From: Excoecaria cochinchinensis
Taxonomy: Eukaryota > Streptophyta > Magnoliopsida > Malpighiales > Euphorbiaceae
Length of the DNA stretch: 64,000 nt
NCBI GenBank assembly: GCA_947683425.1
Contig: CANTUQ010000020.1
Coordinates: 6,513,001 to 6,577,000, forward strand
Direction of reading: 5' to 3'
Both the position numbers and the translations under genes were made by a program. Of the stretch, positions 11,635-23,019 are shown one piece after another. Position 1 is the first letter of the stretch; each line of letters begins with the position of its first letter. A model generated the notes under the pieces. The model saw nothing but the letters and a program-made list of their open reading frames with translations. It was not told where the DNA came from and made no database searches.

Positions 11635-13156
11635 GTTGTGTTTTCCGGATGGTTATGATATATATATGATTTTGTACTAATTAATGCCATGTAATGATTT
11701 TTGGGTATGATCTAAATGATGGCCTCTAAATCCATGCATGCTAATGTTAAAGGTTGATATGAGTTTTGGACACGTTTTTACGGTGTGATTTTGGCATGTG
11801 GATCTAATGATATGCTTGCTATTAAGTAGTGATTTAGAGTTTTGATATGTATACAATATATTACAAGTTTAAGGTTATGAGCATCTGTGTATGATTGATT
11901 GATATGTAAGTTGGAGTGTGTAAGTTTACATGTTGTGAAGTTTGGGTTGTATATCTTTGCTCTGTCGCGAGCGCGAAAGAATCCACTTTGGCATTCTGTC
12001 GCGAGAGCGATGAAGTTGTGAGCGCGATATTTGCAAGACTTGCATTCTATCGCGAGCACGACAGTATGCAACTCTATTTGCCTAGTTCTTTGAAGTACTT
12101 TTGTGTTGGGCATTGTTTTGGTATGTGTTTTTACATGATCTAGGTAGATTATGTGCATAATATTGATATCGATTATACACTTGAGGAATTGTTTAGTTGT
12201 GCATAAATTGGCAAGACATGATTGTGAATTGATCTTTTGAGTGGTTATTAATCACATGACCTATTGTGTTAAGCCTGATCAGTCAAGTTAGTGGATAGAT
12301 AAGCATGCTTATAAGGGGTTTTGCGCAACTGGTTTGTAGACCATTATGGTCTTTTGTCTAGAGACTTTAGTCTCTTTTGTTACCTTCGGGTATTCGAATG
12401 TTTCCAGACTTATGTCTTTTGTTTATAGATACTGAGTTTTTACCAGTATCTTCAGTACCCGTATCTACAGTTTGTGAGAGTTCAGGCTTCCTTTTTGCTT
12501 TTGTTATGTACAAGCTTATGCTTTTAATGAGGGAATGATTGTTTTGAGCCTTTCATAATAATGCTTTTGGCTCGGTTATGTTTGTCAGATAGACATGTAT
12601 TGTTAAGAGTAAGTTATGTGATATGTAAATAATAATGTTATGGTGCTTTTAACATGCTAGCTTTGATAAGGATTAAATTGTGTATGTTATACCTTTATAT
12701 TGATATTGCAACTATGTCTCTATACGATATTCTTATATTATTTCGCTTTCTTAGGTAGTATTGTGTTTGGTTCATCCCCACTAAGCGTTATCACTTAGCA
12801 TGGATGTTTGTTCCATGTAGGTTTACAGGGTTGGTTCGGTTTTGGAGTCGTACATCTGCTGGCCACTAGGAGTTTGAAGTCTTCTTTTTGTTCTAGTATA
12901 GGGATTTGTTTGTTTAGTCTGCTTTTGCTCTATACGTTTTGTAAACATTTTGAAAGGCATGTAATTCTGATATGGAAATGTAATGATTTTGTATATGTAA
13001 ACTTTATAACTTCAGTAATGCAAGTACATATGTTATACATGAATGCTTCTGCTTATGTTCTATTTTATAAGCTTTCACTTTAGTTATTTGCATGAATATA
13101 TGTGTTTGCATGTGTGACATCCCGATATTCCTCCCGAGGGATATTGGGGTGTTATA
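11635..13156 (+). repeat. Tekay-type LTR fragment
   Basis: It matches the Tekay LTRs in order: a TCGCGAGCGCGA cluster (11,965-12,062), a GTTAGTGGATAGATAAGCATGC block (12,288), the CTAAGCG hairpin (12,781), and an end reading GGGGTGTTATA near 13,155, a decayed GGGGTGTTACA. The usual 5' start is absent, so it is truncated on the left. It is clearly older than the LTRs of Tekay-B and Tekay-C. No TSD is visible, and the flanks come from different Tat copies. Confidence 0.65.
12781..12818 (+). other. Double hairpin in Tekay-type LTR (fragment copy)
   Basis: Stem 1 is CTAAGCG/CACTTAG and stem 2 is CATGGA/TCCATG. Other copies have CACGG/CCGTG in stem 2, so pairing is kept by paired changes. Confidence 0.55.
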
Positions 13157-13169
13157 ATAATACAGTCCC

Positions 13170-13490
13170 CCCACCATGAATTAATGTGATCGGAGGAGAA
13201 GATTATGTTTTTTTCTAGTTGCTTTTTATTCCAAGAACCCTTTTTATAACAATATTTGCAGTGTTGGTTATTTCAATAAAATGAACAATCTTGCGTGTTT
13301 GTTTATTGTCTCTGATGATTTCATTTCTCATGATCACGATGCATTCATTTTTTCATAGTAATTCAATTAATACGATTACATTTAATCTCGGAACTTTGGA
13401 AAATCAAAAGAAAATCTTGATAGCATCTGATATAACTCCTAAAGAGAGGAAAATTTTGAGAGATGAAAATAAAAATAAAAAGTAGTGAAA
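13170..13490 (+). pseudogene. Diverged Tat pol fragment
   Basis: It aligns by eye with 36,190-36,480 of Tat-2, the segment between protease and reverse transcriptase. Shared landmarks are TTTATTCCA, TCATGATCACGA, TTTAATCTCGGAACTTTGGA and AGCATCTGATATAACTCCT. The orientation is opposite to Tat-1 next to it. Many small changes leave no useful frame. It may be part of Tat-3, whose 3' end lies beyond Tekay-C. Confidence 0.6.
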
Positions 13491-13818
13491 AAAAACTAGA
13501 TGCAATTAGGGGATTGGATGAAAACTCACTAAGAGCACTAGAACCTTTCTAATTACCCGTCAAAGCGATCCCTGGATAAGACGGAACCTAGAAAATGATT
13601 TAGGCAGCCCTTCTTTGTATAGCTCTCTAAATGACTATTTTCTACCTTTATTTCACAATCGCTTGCTAGCTGTTGAGCCTTTATGCTGGTATGCTAAATG
13701 CGTACCGATTTTGTTTAGAAAAATGATCGCTCTAGTAAGAACGGATGTACATCATTAACAATTCTTTGGGTTATCAAAAATTACCCTGATAAGGATAAGT
13801 TTACACTTTGGGAAGAGG
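13491..13818. other. Unassigned stretch before Tekay-C
   Basis: I recognise no coding or repeat signal here. It directly abuts the Tekay-C target site and may be internal Tat-3 sequence. Confidence 0.4.
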
Positions 13819-13823
13819 GTTTT
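13819..13823. repeat. Target-site duplication of Tekay-C, left copy
   Basis: GTTTT, identical to 24,283-24,287. A 5-bp duplication is normal for Ty3/gypsy integration. Confidence 0.9.
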
Positions 13824-14215
13824 TGTAACACCCCCTACCCATACGTAGGTGATCCCATCCGCAAGGAGTGAGAAGCCGTATGCGTGGGGTGTGTCCACAA
13901 GCAAATAAAGATACAAAACATATATTCATACTTAACATACACTCACAAATATGGGGTAATTAAAACTTTCAAAAGCATCAGAATGTTCAATTATTACAAT
14001 AGCAAAATCCGAACAATAACGTTCTGATCAAAAGTCAGCATGAAATTATTACATATCCCAAAAGTATAAATACATAAGCGGAAGCCATATCAAAAACGAT
14101 ACAATAGAATTCTATTACACAAGAATCACCAATCTAAGAATAAATCCAAACACTAATCCCTGCTGTGTTGGCTTGACTGCAACGACTCACTCAAAACAAA
14201 ACTCCTTATGCACCT

Positions 14216-14254
14216 GCACGGGTAAAAACACCGTGCTAAGCGATAAACGCTTAG
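14216..14254 (-). other. Double hairpin in Tekay-C 3' LTR
   Basis: On the minus strand stem 1 is CTAAGCG/CGCTTAG, seven pairs, and stem 2 is GCACGG/CCGTGC, six pairs. They share the base at their junction. Confidence 0.6.
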
Positions 14255-15368
14255 TGGGGAAACACACATATAATATGGACGACCACTCACAATGGTCGTC
14301 AAGGCATAACACATTCATGATGGCATATGCAATAACTCATAACATAACATATATAAACATGCTCACGAATTTCAGCCGTCCATTCTGCATCTCATATTCA
14401 TATCAATATCCATATTATTTTATTCAAATATTACCTTCGCATAATCAATTCCCCATTCATTTACAATTTAATTGCTTTCGCATACTTATCATTTTGTGCA
14501 ACTGAATACCATTTCTTGTAATCATATCAAAGCGGAACAAAACAAAAAGAACACCTGCTGACTCACAATAGTGGATAACGAGTAAACGCATAGCGTACCT
14601 TACGGGTACGAATCAAACGCATAGCGTACCATACGGGTATGAATCAAAAATCATTTATTTATTTTTTTGTCGCATTCAAAACATTTTACAAAGGAGAACC
14701 TTAAACAAGATCCAAGACGCATAAGAGGTTCGCGAGGAACCATACGGGGACCTGATCGGGGTCCGAACAGAACTGAGGCTGCAGCTAAAGGACTCTATTA
14801 GGCATGCCTAACTATCCACTAAACTGACTCTTGCAGGTCATGTATAATACAATTCACATTGAGTTACACATTTGTTCAATATGAATAACCATTGAATTTA
14901 ACATACATAAATCAGTTATATTTAAGCATGACACATTTAGTTCATAGGTTAAGGCATAATATGGCATACAAACATTTAGCATAGCAAAAATACAATTATA
15001 AAATGTAAGGTATAATATTCAAATCACAAGTTCTTGCTTCCTAATTAAATTAGATTTAATCAAATAATATATTAGGTTTAATGCCTTAATCATAAATTAT
15101 ACACATGTTATATAATTCTCGTCATGAGTATTTATTCATCTAGCAAATTATACTTATAGTTTAATTCATGGTTAATCATCATATTAATTAATTTTTTGTT
15201 ATAAGAATTTATTCAATTCATAGGTAATTTAATTATATATCCTCATTACCTAATTATAAAATAAGTAACATTAAATTTTTCAGGCGTTTCTAGACACTTT
15301 GGGGCTAATTCGGAGGTGTAGGATCGATTCTAGGATGAATTGGTGAAGAGGGACAAATTTTACTAAAA

Positions 15369-15438
15369 CACAGCTGTATATGGTCGATCTAAAAGCCAAA
15401 ACACAGCTGTGTCCTACCCAAAAGCACAGCTGTGCTTT
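15369..15438. repeat. Palindrome cluster in Tekay-C 3' LTR
   Basis: Three CACAGCTGT-type palindromes in 70 bp. The last, AAAGCACAGCTGTGCTTT (15,421-15,438), is perfect over 18 bp. Tekay-B has TCGCGAGCGCGA repeats at the same place in its LTR. Confidence 0.75.
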
Positions 15439-16666
15439 CCAACCAGTCCCCAAACATTATCAGACACAGGGCAGAATTAGTTTACTGAATCTATATGCAT
15501 TTTTGAACTACTAAATGACATTTTTAGACAAACTGATCTTCATAACAATTAATCCTCAAGATGTTATCTTTCTATTGACAAAATTCCAGATCATTTGGAA
15601 CGAAAATCGGGGAGATATACTCAAATTTCTCTACCCTGTTCCACAGACACACCTGATGATTTTTGCTACTGTAATGGGCGATTTTAAAATAGTTAGAGTC
15701 CGAATTAAATTATAGTTACTTCTACAAAATTTTAGATACAGAAGTTGTGGTTCTAACCCAACTGGAATCATATATTTTGGAGTTGTAAAACTCAACTTAT
15801 ACTAAAAAGAATGACCAAAGGTCAATCTGAACCTCAAAAACAGAATTGCACTTTGAAGTTCAACAAGCTTCAAACCAACTCATTTGACACCATCAATTCA
15901 CCAAATTTAATCCAAACCATCACAACACATAAATTAACATCTCAGAATACTCAATTCAGATATTAAGAATCATTAACACATAAATCAACAAACTAATTCC
16001 CAAACCTGAAAATTCCTTAGCTCTTATCACTTTGTTCCACTACTCCCAACCTTCTCTTTGCCCTTGGGATCACGAGGAGGTTTAGCTAAACACAAACCCA
16101 TCAAAAACACATAAAGAACAAACCCTAGATTAAATTTAAACTATGATGAAGAAGAAGATGAAGATATGCATTAAACTCACCAATTGTGCAAGAAGTGATC
16201 AATTTCCACCACCAAAATTATAATCCAAGTTAGAGAAAACAAAAAGAAGAGCAAAGAAGAAGAAGGAGATGAGGAGGGGAGGAGGCTACGGGAAAATGAA
16301 GAGCAAATTCTGCTCTTTCCATTTTCTATTTCTTTTTCTTTTTCTTTTCCTAACCCTAACACTTGTCACTTTCCTATTGGTGGAAACCAATCACTCACAC
16401 CCAACAACCATATACTACTCACACATAACACACTCCCAACTTAAAACACCCTACTAATGTGTGAGTAAAGCACATAATCTTAACACCACTACTCACACCT
16501 TACAATAGTGTACTCATGCACATCCAAACTTAACCCAACTAATTCACACCCTAATAACATACATGCCACCACATGCTAATAAAACTCTTAAAACATGCAT
16601 TTTTACCAAAATACCCTTATGGCATGCCCAAAACACACAGTGCATGCACACACAAATAGGCTCATA

Positions 16667-18667
16667 CTACCAGGGGCAAACGGGGTGTGACAACTCTCCC
16701 CTACTAACAAGAATTTCGTCCTCGAAATTCTTACCTGAAATGAACAAATGCGGATACTGAGCTCTCATCGACTCTTCTGGTTCCCAAGTCGCTTCCTCGA
16801 CTCCATGATGGTTCCATAACACCTTTACCAATGGGATTTGCTTACTCCTCAGTTGTCTCACTTCTCGAGCTAGGATGGCTCTCGGTTCCTCATCATAAGA
16901 AAAATCCGGTTGCACTTGTACATCCTGAACTGAAAGAACATGCGAAGGATCTGATCTGTACCGACGTAGCATCGAAACATGGAACACATCGTGCAACTTC
17001 GCCAATTCTATCGGTAAAGCCAATTTATAGGCTACCGGACCAACCTTAGCCAAAATCTCATAAGGACCAATGAAGCGAGGACTAAGCTTGCCTTTCTTAC
17101 CAAACCGAAGCACTTTCCTCCAAGGCGAAACTTTAAGGAAAACCTTGTCCCCAACCTCATACTGTACATCTTTCCTCTTCAAGTTGGCATAGGACTTTTG
17201 TCGATCCTTAGCCGCTTTCAAATTCCGCTGCACAACTCTGATCTTCTCCTTGGTATCCCTAACCAACTCTGGCCCAATAACTGATCGCTCGGATATTTCG
17301 GTCCAACAAATCGGAGTCCTACACTACCGACCATATAAAGCCTCGTACAGTGCCATACCGATGCTCGACTGAAAGCTATTATTGTAGGCAAACTCCATAA
17401 GCGACACATATTTGTCCCAACTACCCGGAAAGTCCAAAACACAAGCTCTCAACATATCCTCCAGAATCTGAATGACCCGCTCTGACTGACCATCTGTCTG
17501 AGGATGAAACGCTGTACTAAAGTTCAACTTAGTACCCAAAGCTCTCTGCAACTCTTTCCAAAACTTGGAAGTAAATCTCGGATCCCGATCTAAAACTATG
17601 GATAATGGCACACCATGTAATCGAACTATCTAATCCACATAGATACTGGCTAACTTGTCCATCGAATAATCCACTCTAACTGGCAGAAAGTGAGCTGACT
17701 TTGTAAGCCGATCAACTATCACCCAGACTGAATCATGCTTCTTCTGAGTCAAAGGCAAACCCGATACAAAGTCCATGGCTATATCATCCCACTTCCACTC
17801 GGGAACGGATAAAGGCATAAGCAATCCCGAAGGAACTTGATGCTCGGCCTTTACTTGCTGACATGTTAAACACTTGGACACAAGATCCACAATATCCCTC
17901 TTCATACCGGACCACCAATAAAATTGCTTCATGTCTCGATACATCTTTTCACTGCCAGGATGCATCGTAAAAACCGTACTATGCGCCTCAATCAGAAGTT
18001 GTTTCCTTAACTCATCATTCCCAGGTACACACAAGCGGTTCTGATACATCAACACCCCATCAAGAACTGAGAACTCTGATTGTTTACCCGAACTAACCTC
18101 TTGCATAATCTGCTGTAGCCTCTCATCATCCTTCTGAGCATAAACAATCTTCTGTCTCAAAGTAGGCTTTGCTCTCAACTGAGCAATCAAAGCTCCATCT
18201 GAATCGAACCTCCATCTAAATCGTCTTAAGAACAAAGCTGAAACTGACTTTCGACTCAAAGCATCATCGACTACATTGGCCTTACTCGGATGGTAATCCA
18301 CTATGCAGTCGTAGTCCTTAAACAACTCAAGCCAACGGCGCTGTCTCATATTCAACTCTTTCTGCGTGAGGAAATATTTCAAACTTTTATGGTCCGTAAA
18401 GATCCTACACTTTTCCCCATACAGATAATGACGCCAAATCTTCAAAGCAAAGATCACAGCCGCCAACTCTAGGTCATGCGTCGGATAGTTCCTCTCATGT
18501 GGCTTTAACTATCGAGAAGCATAAGCCACTACCTTACCTTCTTGCATTAGAACACAGCCAAGACCAACACCCGAAGCATCACTATAAATGACAAACTCTT
18601 TACCTGAGATGGGTTGAGTAAGTATAGGAGCCTCAACTAGCAACTGCTTTAACTGATCAAAACAAAC
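16667..18667 (-). pseudogene. Tekay-C RNase H, integrase and chromodomain (four-stop frame)
   Basis: This continues the frame of the upstream gag-protease-RT part with no frameshift. RNase H shows YSDASGVGLG and DYHPSKANVVDDALSRK. Integrase has the zinc motif ending CLTCQQVKAEH, a core with WDDIAMDF, LDRDPRFTS and FHPQTDGQSERV, and a C-terminal domain. The chromodomain reads LWNHHGVEEATWEPEE and would read methylated histone H3, guiding insertion. TAG stops fall at 18,668-18,670, 18,509-18,511, 17,630-17,632 and 17,324-17,326. The first two are CAG in Tekay-B. The frame ends at 16,667, 26 bases inside the LTR, so the whole gag-pol would be 1,538 codons. Confidence 0.92.
16693..16706 (-). other. 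Polypurine tract of Tekay-C
   Basis: The minus strand reads AGTAGGGGAGAGTT directly before the 3' LTR. Tekay-B has AGGGGAGAGT at 58,321-58,330. Confidence 0.8.
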
Positions 18668-21283
18668 CTAGCATCTATCTGACCACTCAAATCTGACCCC
18701 TTTCCTTAATAATCTCGTCATCGGAGAAGCAATCACTGAAAAACTCTTAACAAACCGACGGTAATAACCCGCCAAACCAAGGAAACTCCTCACTTCTTGA
18801 ACATTTCTAGGCGCTTTCCAATCAACTATTGCCCCAATCTTAGCCGGATCAACTTGAATACCCTTGGCGGAAACTATATGGCCCAAAAATGATACTTCCT
18901 GAAGCCAAAAATCACATTTACTCAGCTTAGCAAACAATCGATGTTCTCTCAACACTTGCAAAACTAACCGAAGATGCTCCTCATGCTCACTCTCATCTTT
19001 GGAATACACCAAGATATCGTCTATAAACACCACTACAAATCGATCCAAGTATGGCCTAAACACTCGGTTCATCAAATCCATGAATGCCGCAGGTGCATTG
19101 GTCAAACCAAACGGCATAACAAGAAACTCATAGTGACCATACCGAGTCTGAAACGCAGTCTTAACCACATCCTCATCCTTAACTCGCAACTGATAGTACC
19201 CTGACCGGAGATCAATCTTTGAGAAAACACCTGCACCTCGAAGCTGATCAAACAGATCCTCAATCCTAGGTAAAGGATACTTGTTCTTCACTGTGACCTT
19301 ATTGATCTGCCTATAGTCGATACACATCCTTAGAGTCCCATCCTTCTTCTTGACAAACAGAACCGGAGCTCCCCATGGAGATATGCTGGGTCGAATAAAC
19401 CCCTTATCCAGTAGCTCTTGTAGTTGAGTTTTAAGTTCTCTCAACTCTACAGGAGCCATCCGATAAGGTGCTTTCGATATGGGAGTGGTACCCGGTATAA
19501 TCTCGATGGATAACTCAACTTCTCTCTCAGGAGGCAAACCAGGCAACTCACTCGGAAATACATCACTAAACTCCTGCACTATAGGGATATCTTCAATCCT
19601 GACTTGATCCCTATTGAAATCTAAAACCACAGCTAGGAAAGCCTCACAACCCTTCCTAATAAATCTCTTGGCTTGCAATGCAGAAATCACATTATTCAAA
19701 GAACTAGCACCCAAACCTTTCACAAACACAGGAGACTGACCTCTATCTCGAAGCACAACTGTTTTCCTATGGCAATCAACTACAGCCCGATACTTATTCA
19801 ACCAGTCCATTCCCAGAATCAGATCAAACTCTCTGAAAGACAACTCAATCAAATCCACTGGAAACACAACTCCCTCAATCAACAGGGGACTACTCTTATA
19901 AACTCTACTCACATTGACACTATGCCCTAATGGACTAGTCACACATATCTCATAATCTAGCTGATCTACCATATGCAACTTATCAACAATCTTATCCGTG
20001 CACAAAAATGAATGTGTGGAACCAGGCTCAATTAGAGCATACAATTCAGTGTCATAGAGTAAAAACTTACCAATAATCACATCAGGAGCATCCTGTTCCT
20101 CTCTAGCTCTCGCAGCATAAGCTCTGGCTGGAACAGGCAACCGTCGCTCAACAGACTCTGATGCAGCTCCCTCTCTAGGTCGACCGCCTCGACCTCTACT
20201 GCGAGTAACCTGTGTGGCATTCGAACCAACCCTGCTAGCCTCTCTCTGAGAACCCAAAGCTTCATGCGATCTCGGACAGTTGGCCAAATAGTGCTCGGTG
20301 CTCCCACAACGGAAACACCCACCAGTGAGCCACCTACACTCACCCCTATGTGGCTTGCCACAATGTGCGCACTCAGGTAACACTTCTGTCCTAGCACCCA
20401 AATCACCTCTACCAGAACCAGATACTCTGCCTGCACCCTGTCTTCTACCTCTAGTGGCTGGACCATATGATAACTCATCTTGCGGGTTCCTGGATCTCTT
20501 ACCCGAAGATGATGAAGATGAACCACCACGAGAAGGGTTCCTCCTCTGAGCCCTCTCTCTCAACACAGACTCTGATCTCTCAGCCCTCATAGCAGCATCC
20601 GCAACCTGATAATACTTCACCCCCGGAGTGCTCATCAAGGAAATCAACATAACCCTCAAGGACTCATTCAACCCTGCCTCAAAATGACGGCATCTAAACT
20701 CATCAGTCATAATACCTTCTGGAGCATACCTAGACAACCGATTGAATTCTTTCTCAAAGTCTGAAACTGACATAGCTCTCTGTTTCAAGCTCAGAAACTG
20801 TGCCCACTTTGCATCTTTATAAGTCTGAGTTATGTACTTCTTCGTGAATTCTTCATCAAAGAAATCCCATGTAACAGGATCTGGAAGCTGAGGTTGTTTG
20901 CAAACTAACTCCCACCATTCATAGGCTGACCCTTGCAGCAAAGCTACTGCACACTCTGCCTGCTGATCAGGAGGACATCTAACCTCTTTCAAGGTACGCT
21001 TCACCTTATCCAACCATTTCTCAGCTAACTCTGACTCATCCAAGCCTGTTCCATAAAAGTCTTCAGTACCAGCTCTTCTCACACTTTCTATAGGAGCTCT
21101 GGGGGCAGTCACTCTCTCCAAAACCCTAGTCATGTCCCTGAATATTGCCTCGAAAGGCACAGCAGCGGCCTCGGGCTGGACCCTAGCAGGTTGAGCCGAC
21201 ACAGAGACAGAAGGATCAACAGCTTGGGGATTCACGCTTTCAGCTGATCCCTCAAGAAATCCACGAACTGAATCAGAAGACAT
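18668..21283 (-). CDS. Tekay-C gag, protease and reverse transcriptase, open for 871 codons
   Basis: I chose ATG at 21,283 (MSSDSVRGFLEG) over the upstream ATG because Tekay-B aligns from there. Residues 1-300 are gag (capsid part with YEWWELVC and FRCRHFEAGLNESLR). The CCHC zinc knuckle CFRCGSTEHYLANC is at 323-336. The protease motif at 417-424 reads LIEPGSTH. The usual catalytic Asp is Glu here, while Tekay-B has LIDPG, so protease is probably inactive. Reverse transcriptase covers about 570-800 with IDYRQINKV, KIDLRSGYYQL and FIDDILVYS (753-756). The frame ends at TAG 18,668, at the start of RNase H, in place of CAG. The product would assemble the particle and copy RNA to DNA if the stop were read through. 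Confidence 0.95.
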   Translation of the reverse strand: MSSDSVRGFLEGSAESVNPQAVDPSVSVSAQPARVQPEAAAVPFEAIFRDMTRVLERVTAPRAPIESVRRAGTEDFYGTGLDESELAEKWLDKVKRTLKEVRCPPDQQAECAVALLQGSAYEWWELVCKQPQLPDPVTWDFFDEEFTKKYITQTYKDAKWAQFLSLKQRAMSVSDFEKEFNRLSRYAPEGIMTDEFRCRHFEAGLNESLRVMLISLMSTPGVKYYQVADAAMRAERSESVLRERAQRRNPSRGGSSSSSSGKRSRNPQDELSYGPATRGRRQGAGRVSGSGRGDLGARTEVLPECAHCGKPHRGECRWLTGGCFRCGSTEHYLANCPRSHEALGSQREASRVGSNATQVTRSRGRGGRPREGAASESVERRLPVPARAYAARAREEQDAPDVIIGKFLLYDTELYALIEPGSTHSFLCTDKIVDKLHMVDQLDYEICVTSPLGHSVNVSRVYKSSPLLIEGVVFPVDLIELSFREFDLILGMDWLNKYRAVVDCHRKTVVLRDRGQSPVFVKGLGASSLNNVISALQAKRFIRKGCEAFLAVVLDFNRDQVRIEDIPIVQEFSDVFPSELPGLPPEREVELSIEIIPGTTPISKAPYRMAPVELRELKTQLQELLDKGFIRPSISPWGAPVLFVKKKDGTLRMCIDYRQINKVTVKNKYPLPRIEDLFDQLRGAGVFSKIDLRSGYYQLRVKDEDVVKTAFQTRYGHYEFLVMPFGLTNAPAAFMDLMNRVFRPYLDRFVVVFIDDILVYSKDESEHEEHLRLVLQVLREHRLFAKLSKCDFWLQEVSFLGHIVSAKGIQVDPAKIGAIVDWKAPRNVQEVRSFLGLAGYYRRFVKSFSVIASPMTRLLRKGVRFEWSDRC

Positions 21284-21387
21284 CCTAAACAAATAAAAGA
21301 AGATAGTCGCGTCAGCCAACACAGTCCTAGACATATACACATCTATACATATCAACCACAATAATACCCAGAAATGCTTAAACCTAG

Positions 21388-21399
21388 GCTCTGATACCA
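21388..21399 (-). other. Primer-binding site of Tekay-C (initiator tRNA-Met)
   Basis: The minus strand reads TGGTATCAGAGC, complementary to the CCA-tailed 3' end of plant initiator tRNA-Met. It lies five bases from the 5' LTR. The same site is at 54,389 in Tekay-B. Confidence 0.93.
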
Positions 21400-21796
21400 A
21401 AAACTGTAACACCCCCTACCCATACGTAGGCGATCCCATCCGCAAGGAGTGAGAAGCCGTATGCGCGGGGTGTGTCCACAAGCAAATAAAGATACAAAAC
21501 ATACATTCATACTTAACATACACTCACAAATACGGGGTAATTAAAACTTTCAAAAGCATCAGAATGTTCAATTATTACAATAGCAAAATCCGAACAATAA
21601 CGTTCTGATCAAAAGTCAGCATGAAATTATTACATATCCCAAAAGTATAAATACATAAGCGGAAGCCATATCAAAAACGATACAATAGAATTCTATTACA
21701 CAAGAATCACCAATCTAAGAATAAATCCAAACACTAATCCCTGCTGTGTTGGCTTGACTGCAACGACTCACTCAAAACAAAACTCCTTATGCACCT

Positions 21797-21835
21797 GCAC
21801 GGGTAAAAACACCGTGCTAAGCGATAAACGCTTAG
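21797..21835 (-). other. Double hairpin in Tekay-C 5' LTR
   Basis: Identical to the copy at 14,216-14,254. Confidence 0.6.
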
Positions 21836-22949
21836 TAGGGAAACACACATATAATATGGACGACCACTCACAATGGTCGTCAAGGCATAACACATTCATG
21901 ATGGCATATGCAATAACTCATAACATAACATATATAAACATGCTCACGAATTTCAGCCGTCCATTCTGCATCTCATATTCATATCAATATCCATATTATT
22001 TTATTCAAATATTACCTTCGCATAATCAATTCCCCATTCATTTACAATTTAATTGCTTTCGCATACTTATCATTTTGTGCAACTGAATACCATTTCTTGT
22101 AATCATATCAAAGCGGAACAAAACAAAAAGAACACCTGCTGACTCACAATAGTGGATAACGAGTAAACGCATAGCGTACCTTACGGGTACGAATCAAACG
22201 CATAGCGTACCATACGGGTACGAATCAAAAATCATTTATTTATTTATTTGTCGCATTCAAAACATTTTACAAAGGAGAACCTTAAACAAGATCCAAGACG
22301 CATAAGAGGTTCGCGAAGAACCATACGGGGACCTGATCGGGGTCCGAACAGAACTGAGGCTGCAGCTAAAGGACTCTATTAGGCATGCCTAACTATCCAC
22401 TAAACTGACTCTTGCAGGTCATGTATAATACAATTCACATTGAGTTACACATTTGTTCAATATGAATAACCATTGAATTTAACATACATAAATCAGTTAT
22501 ATTTAAGCATGACACATTTAGTTCATAGGTTAAGGCATAATATGGCATACAAACATTTAGCATAGCAAAAATACATTTATAAAATGTAAGGTATAATATT
22601 CAAATCACAAGTTCTTGCTTCCTAATTAAATTAGATTTAATCAAATAATATATTACGTTTAATGCCTTAATCATAAATTATACACATGTTATATAATTCT
22701 CGTCATGAGTATTTATTCATCTAGCAAATTATACTTATAGTTTAATTCATGGTTAATCATCATATTAATTAATTTTTCGTTATAAGAACTTATTCAATTC
22801 ATAGGTAATTTAATTATATATCCTCATTACCTAATTATAAAATAAGTAACATTAAATTTTTCAGGCGTTTCTAGACACTTTGGGGCTAATTCGGAGGTGT
22901 ATGATCGATTCTAGGATGAATTGGTGAAGAGGGACAAATTTTACTAAAA

Positions 22950-23019
22950 CACAGCTGTATATGGTCGATCTAAAAGCCAAAACACAGCTGTGTCCTACCC
23001 AAAAGCACAGCTGTGCTTT
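22950..23019. repeat. Palindrome cluster in Tekay-C 5' LTR
   Basis: Identical to 15,369-15,438, including the perfect 18-bp palindrome at 23,002-23,019. Confidence 0.75.

Larger units (their letters stand above)
13824..16692 (-). repeat. 3' LTR of Tekay-C
   Basis: On the minus strand it begins TGTCACACCCCG (16,692) and ends GGGGGTGTTACA (13,824). It holds a pyrimidine-rich leader, a three-fold CACAGCTGTG palindrome cluster (15,369-15,438) and the CTAAGCG double hairpin (14,216-14,254). Several differences from the partner LTR are C-to-T in this copy. Confidence 0.95.

Noticed and set aside
12808..13083. 91-codon ORF at the end of the Tekay LTR fragment
   Set aside because: Lies wholly in LTR-derived sequence homologous to non-coding parts of Tekay-B.
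14173..14505. 110-codon ORF identical in both Tekay-C LTRs (also 21,754-22,086)
   Set aside because: LTRs only 1% apart preserve any chance ORF; Tekay-B LTRs do not keep it and the composition looks non-coding.
18974..19204. Plus-strand ORFs inside Tekay-C pol
   Set aside because: Antisense shadows of reverse transcriptase; they recur opposite Tekay-B for the same reason.
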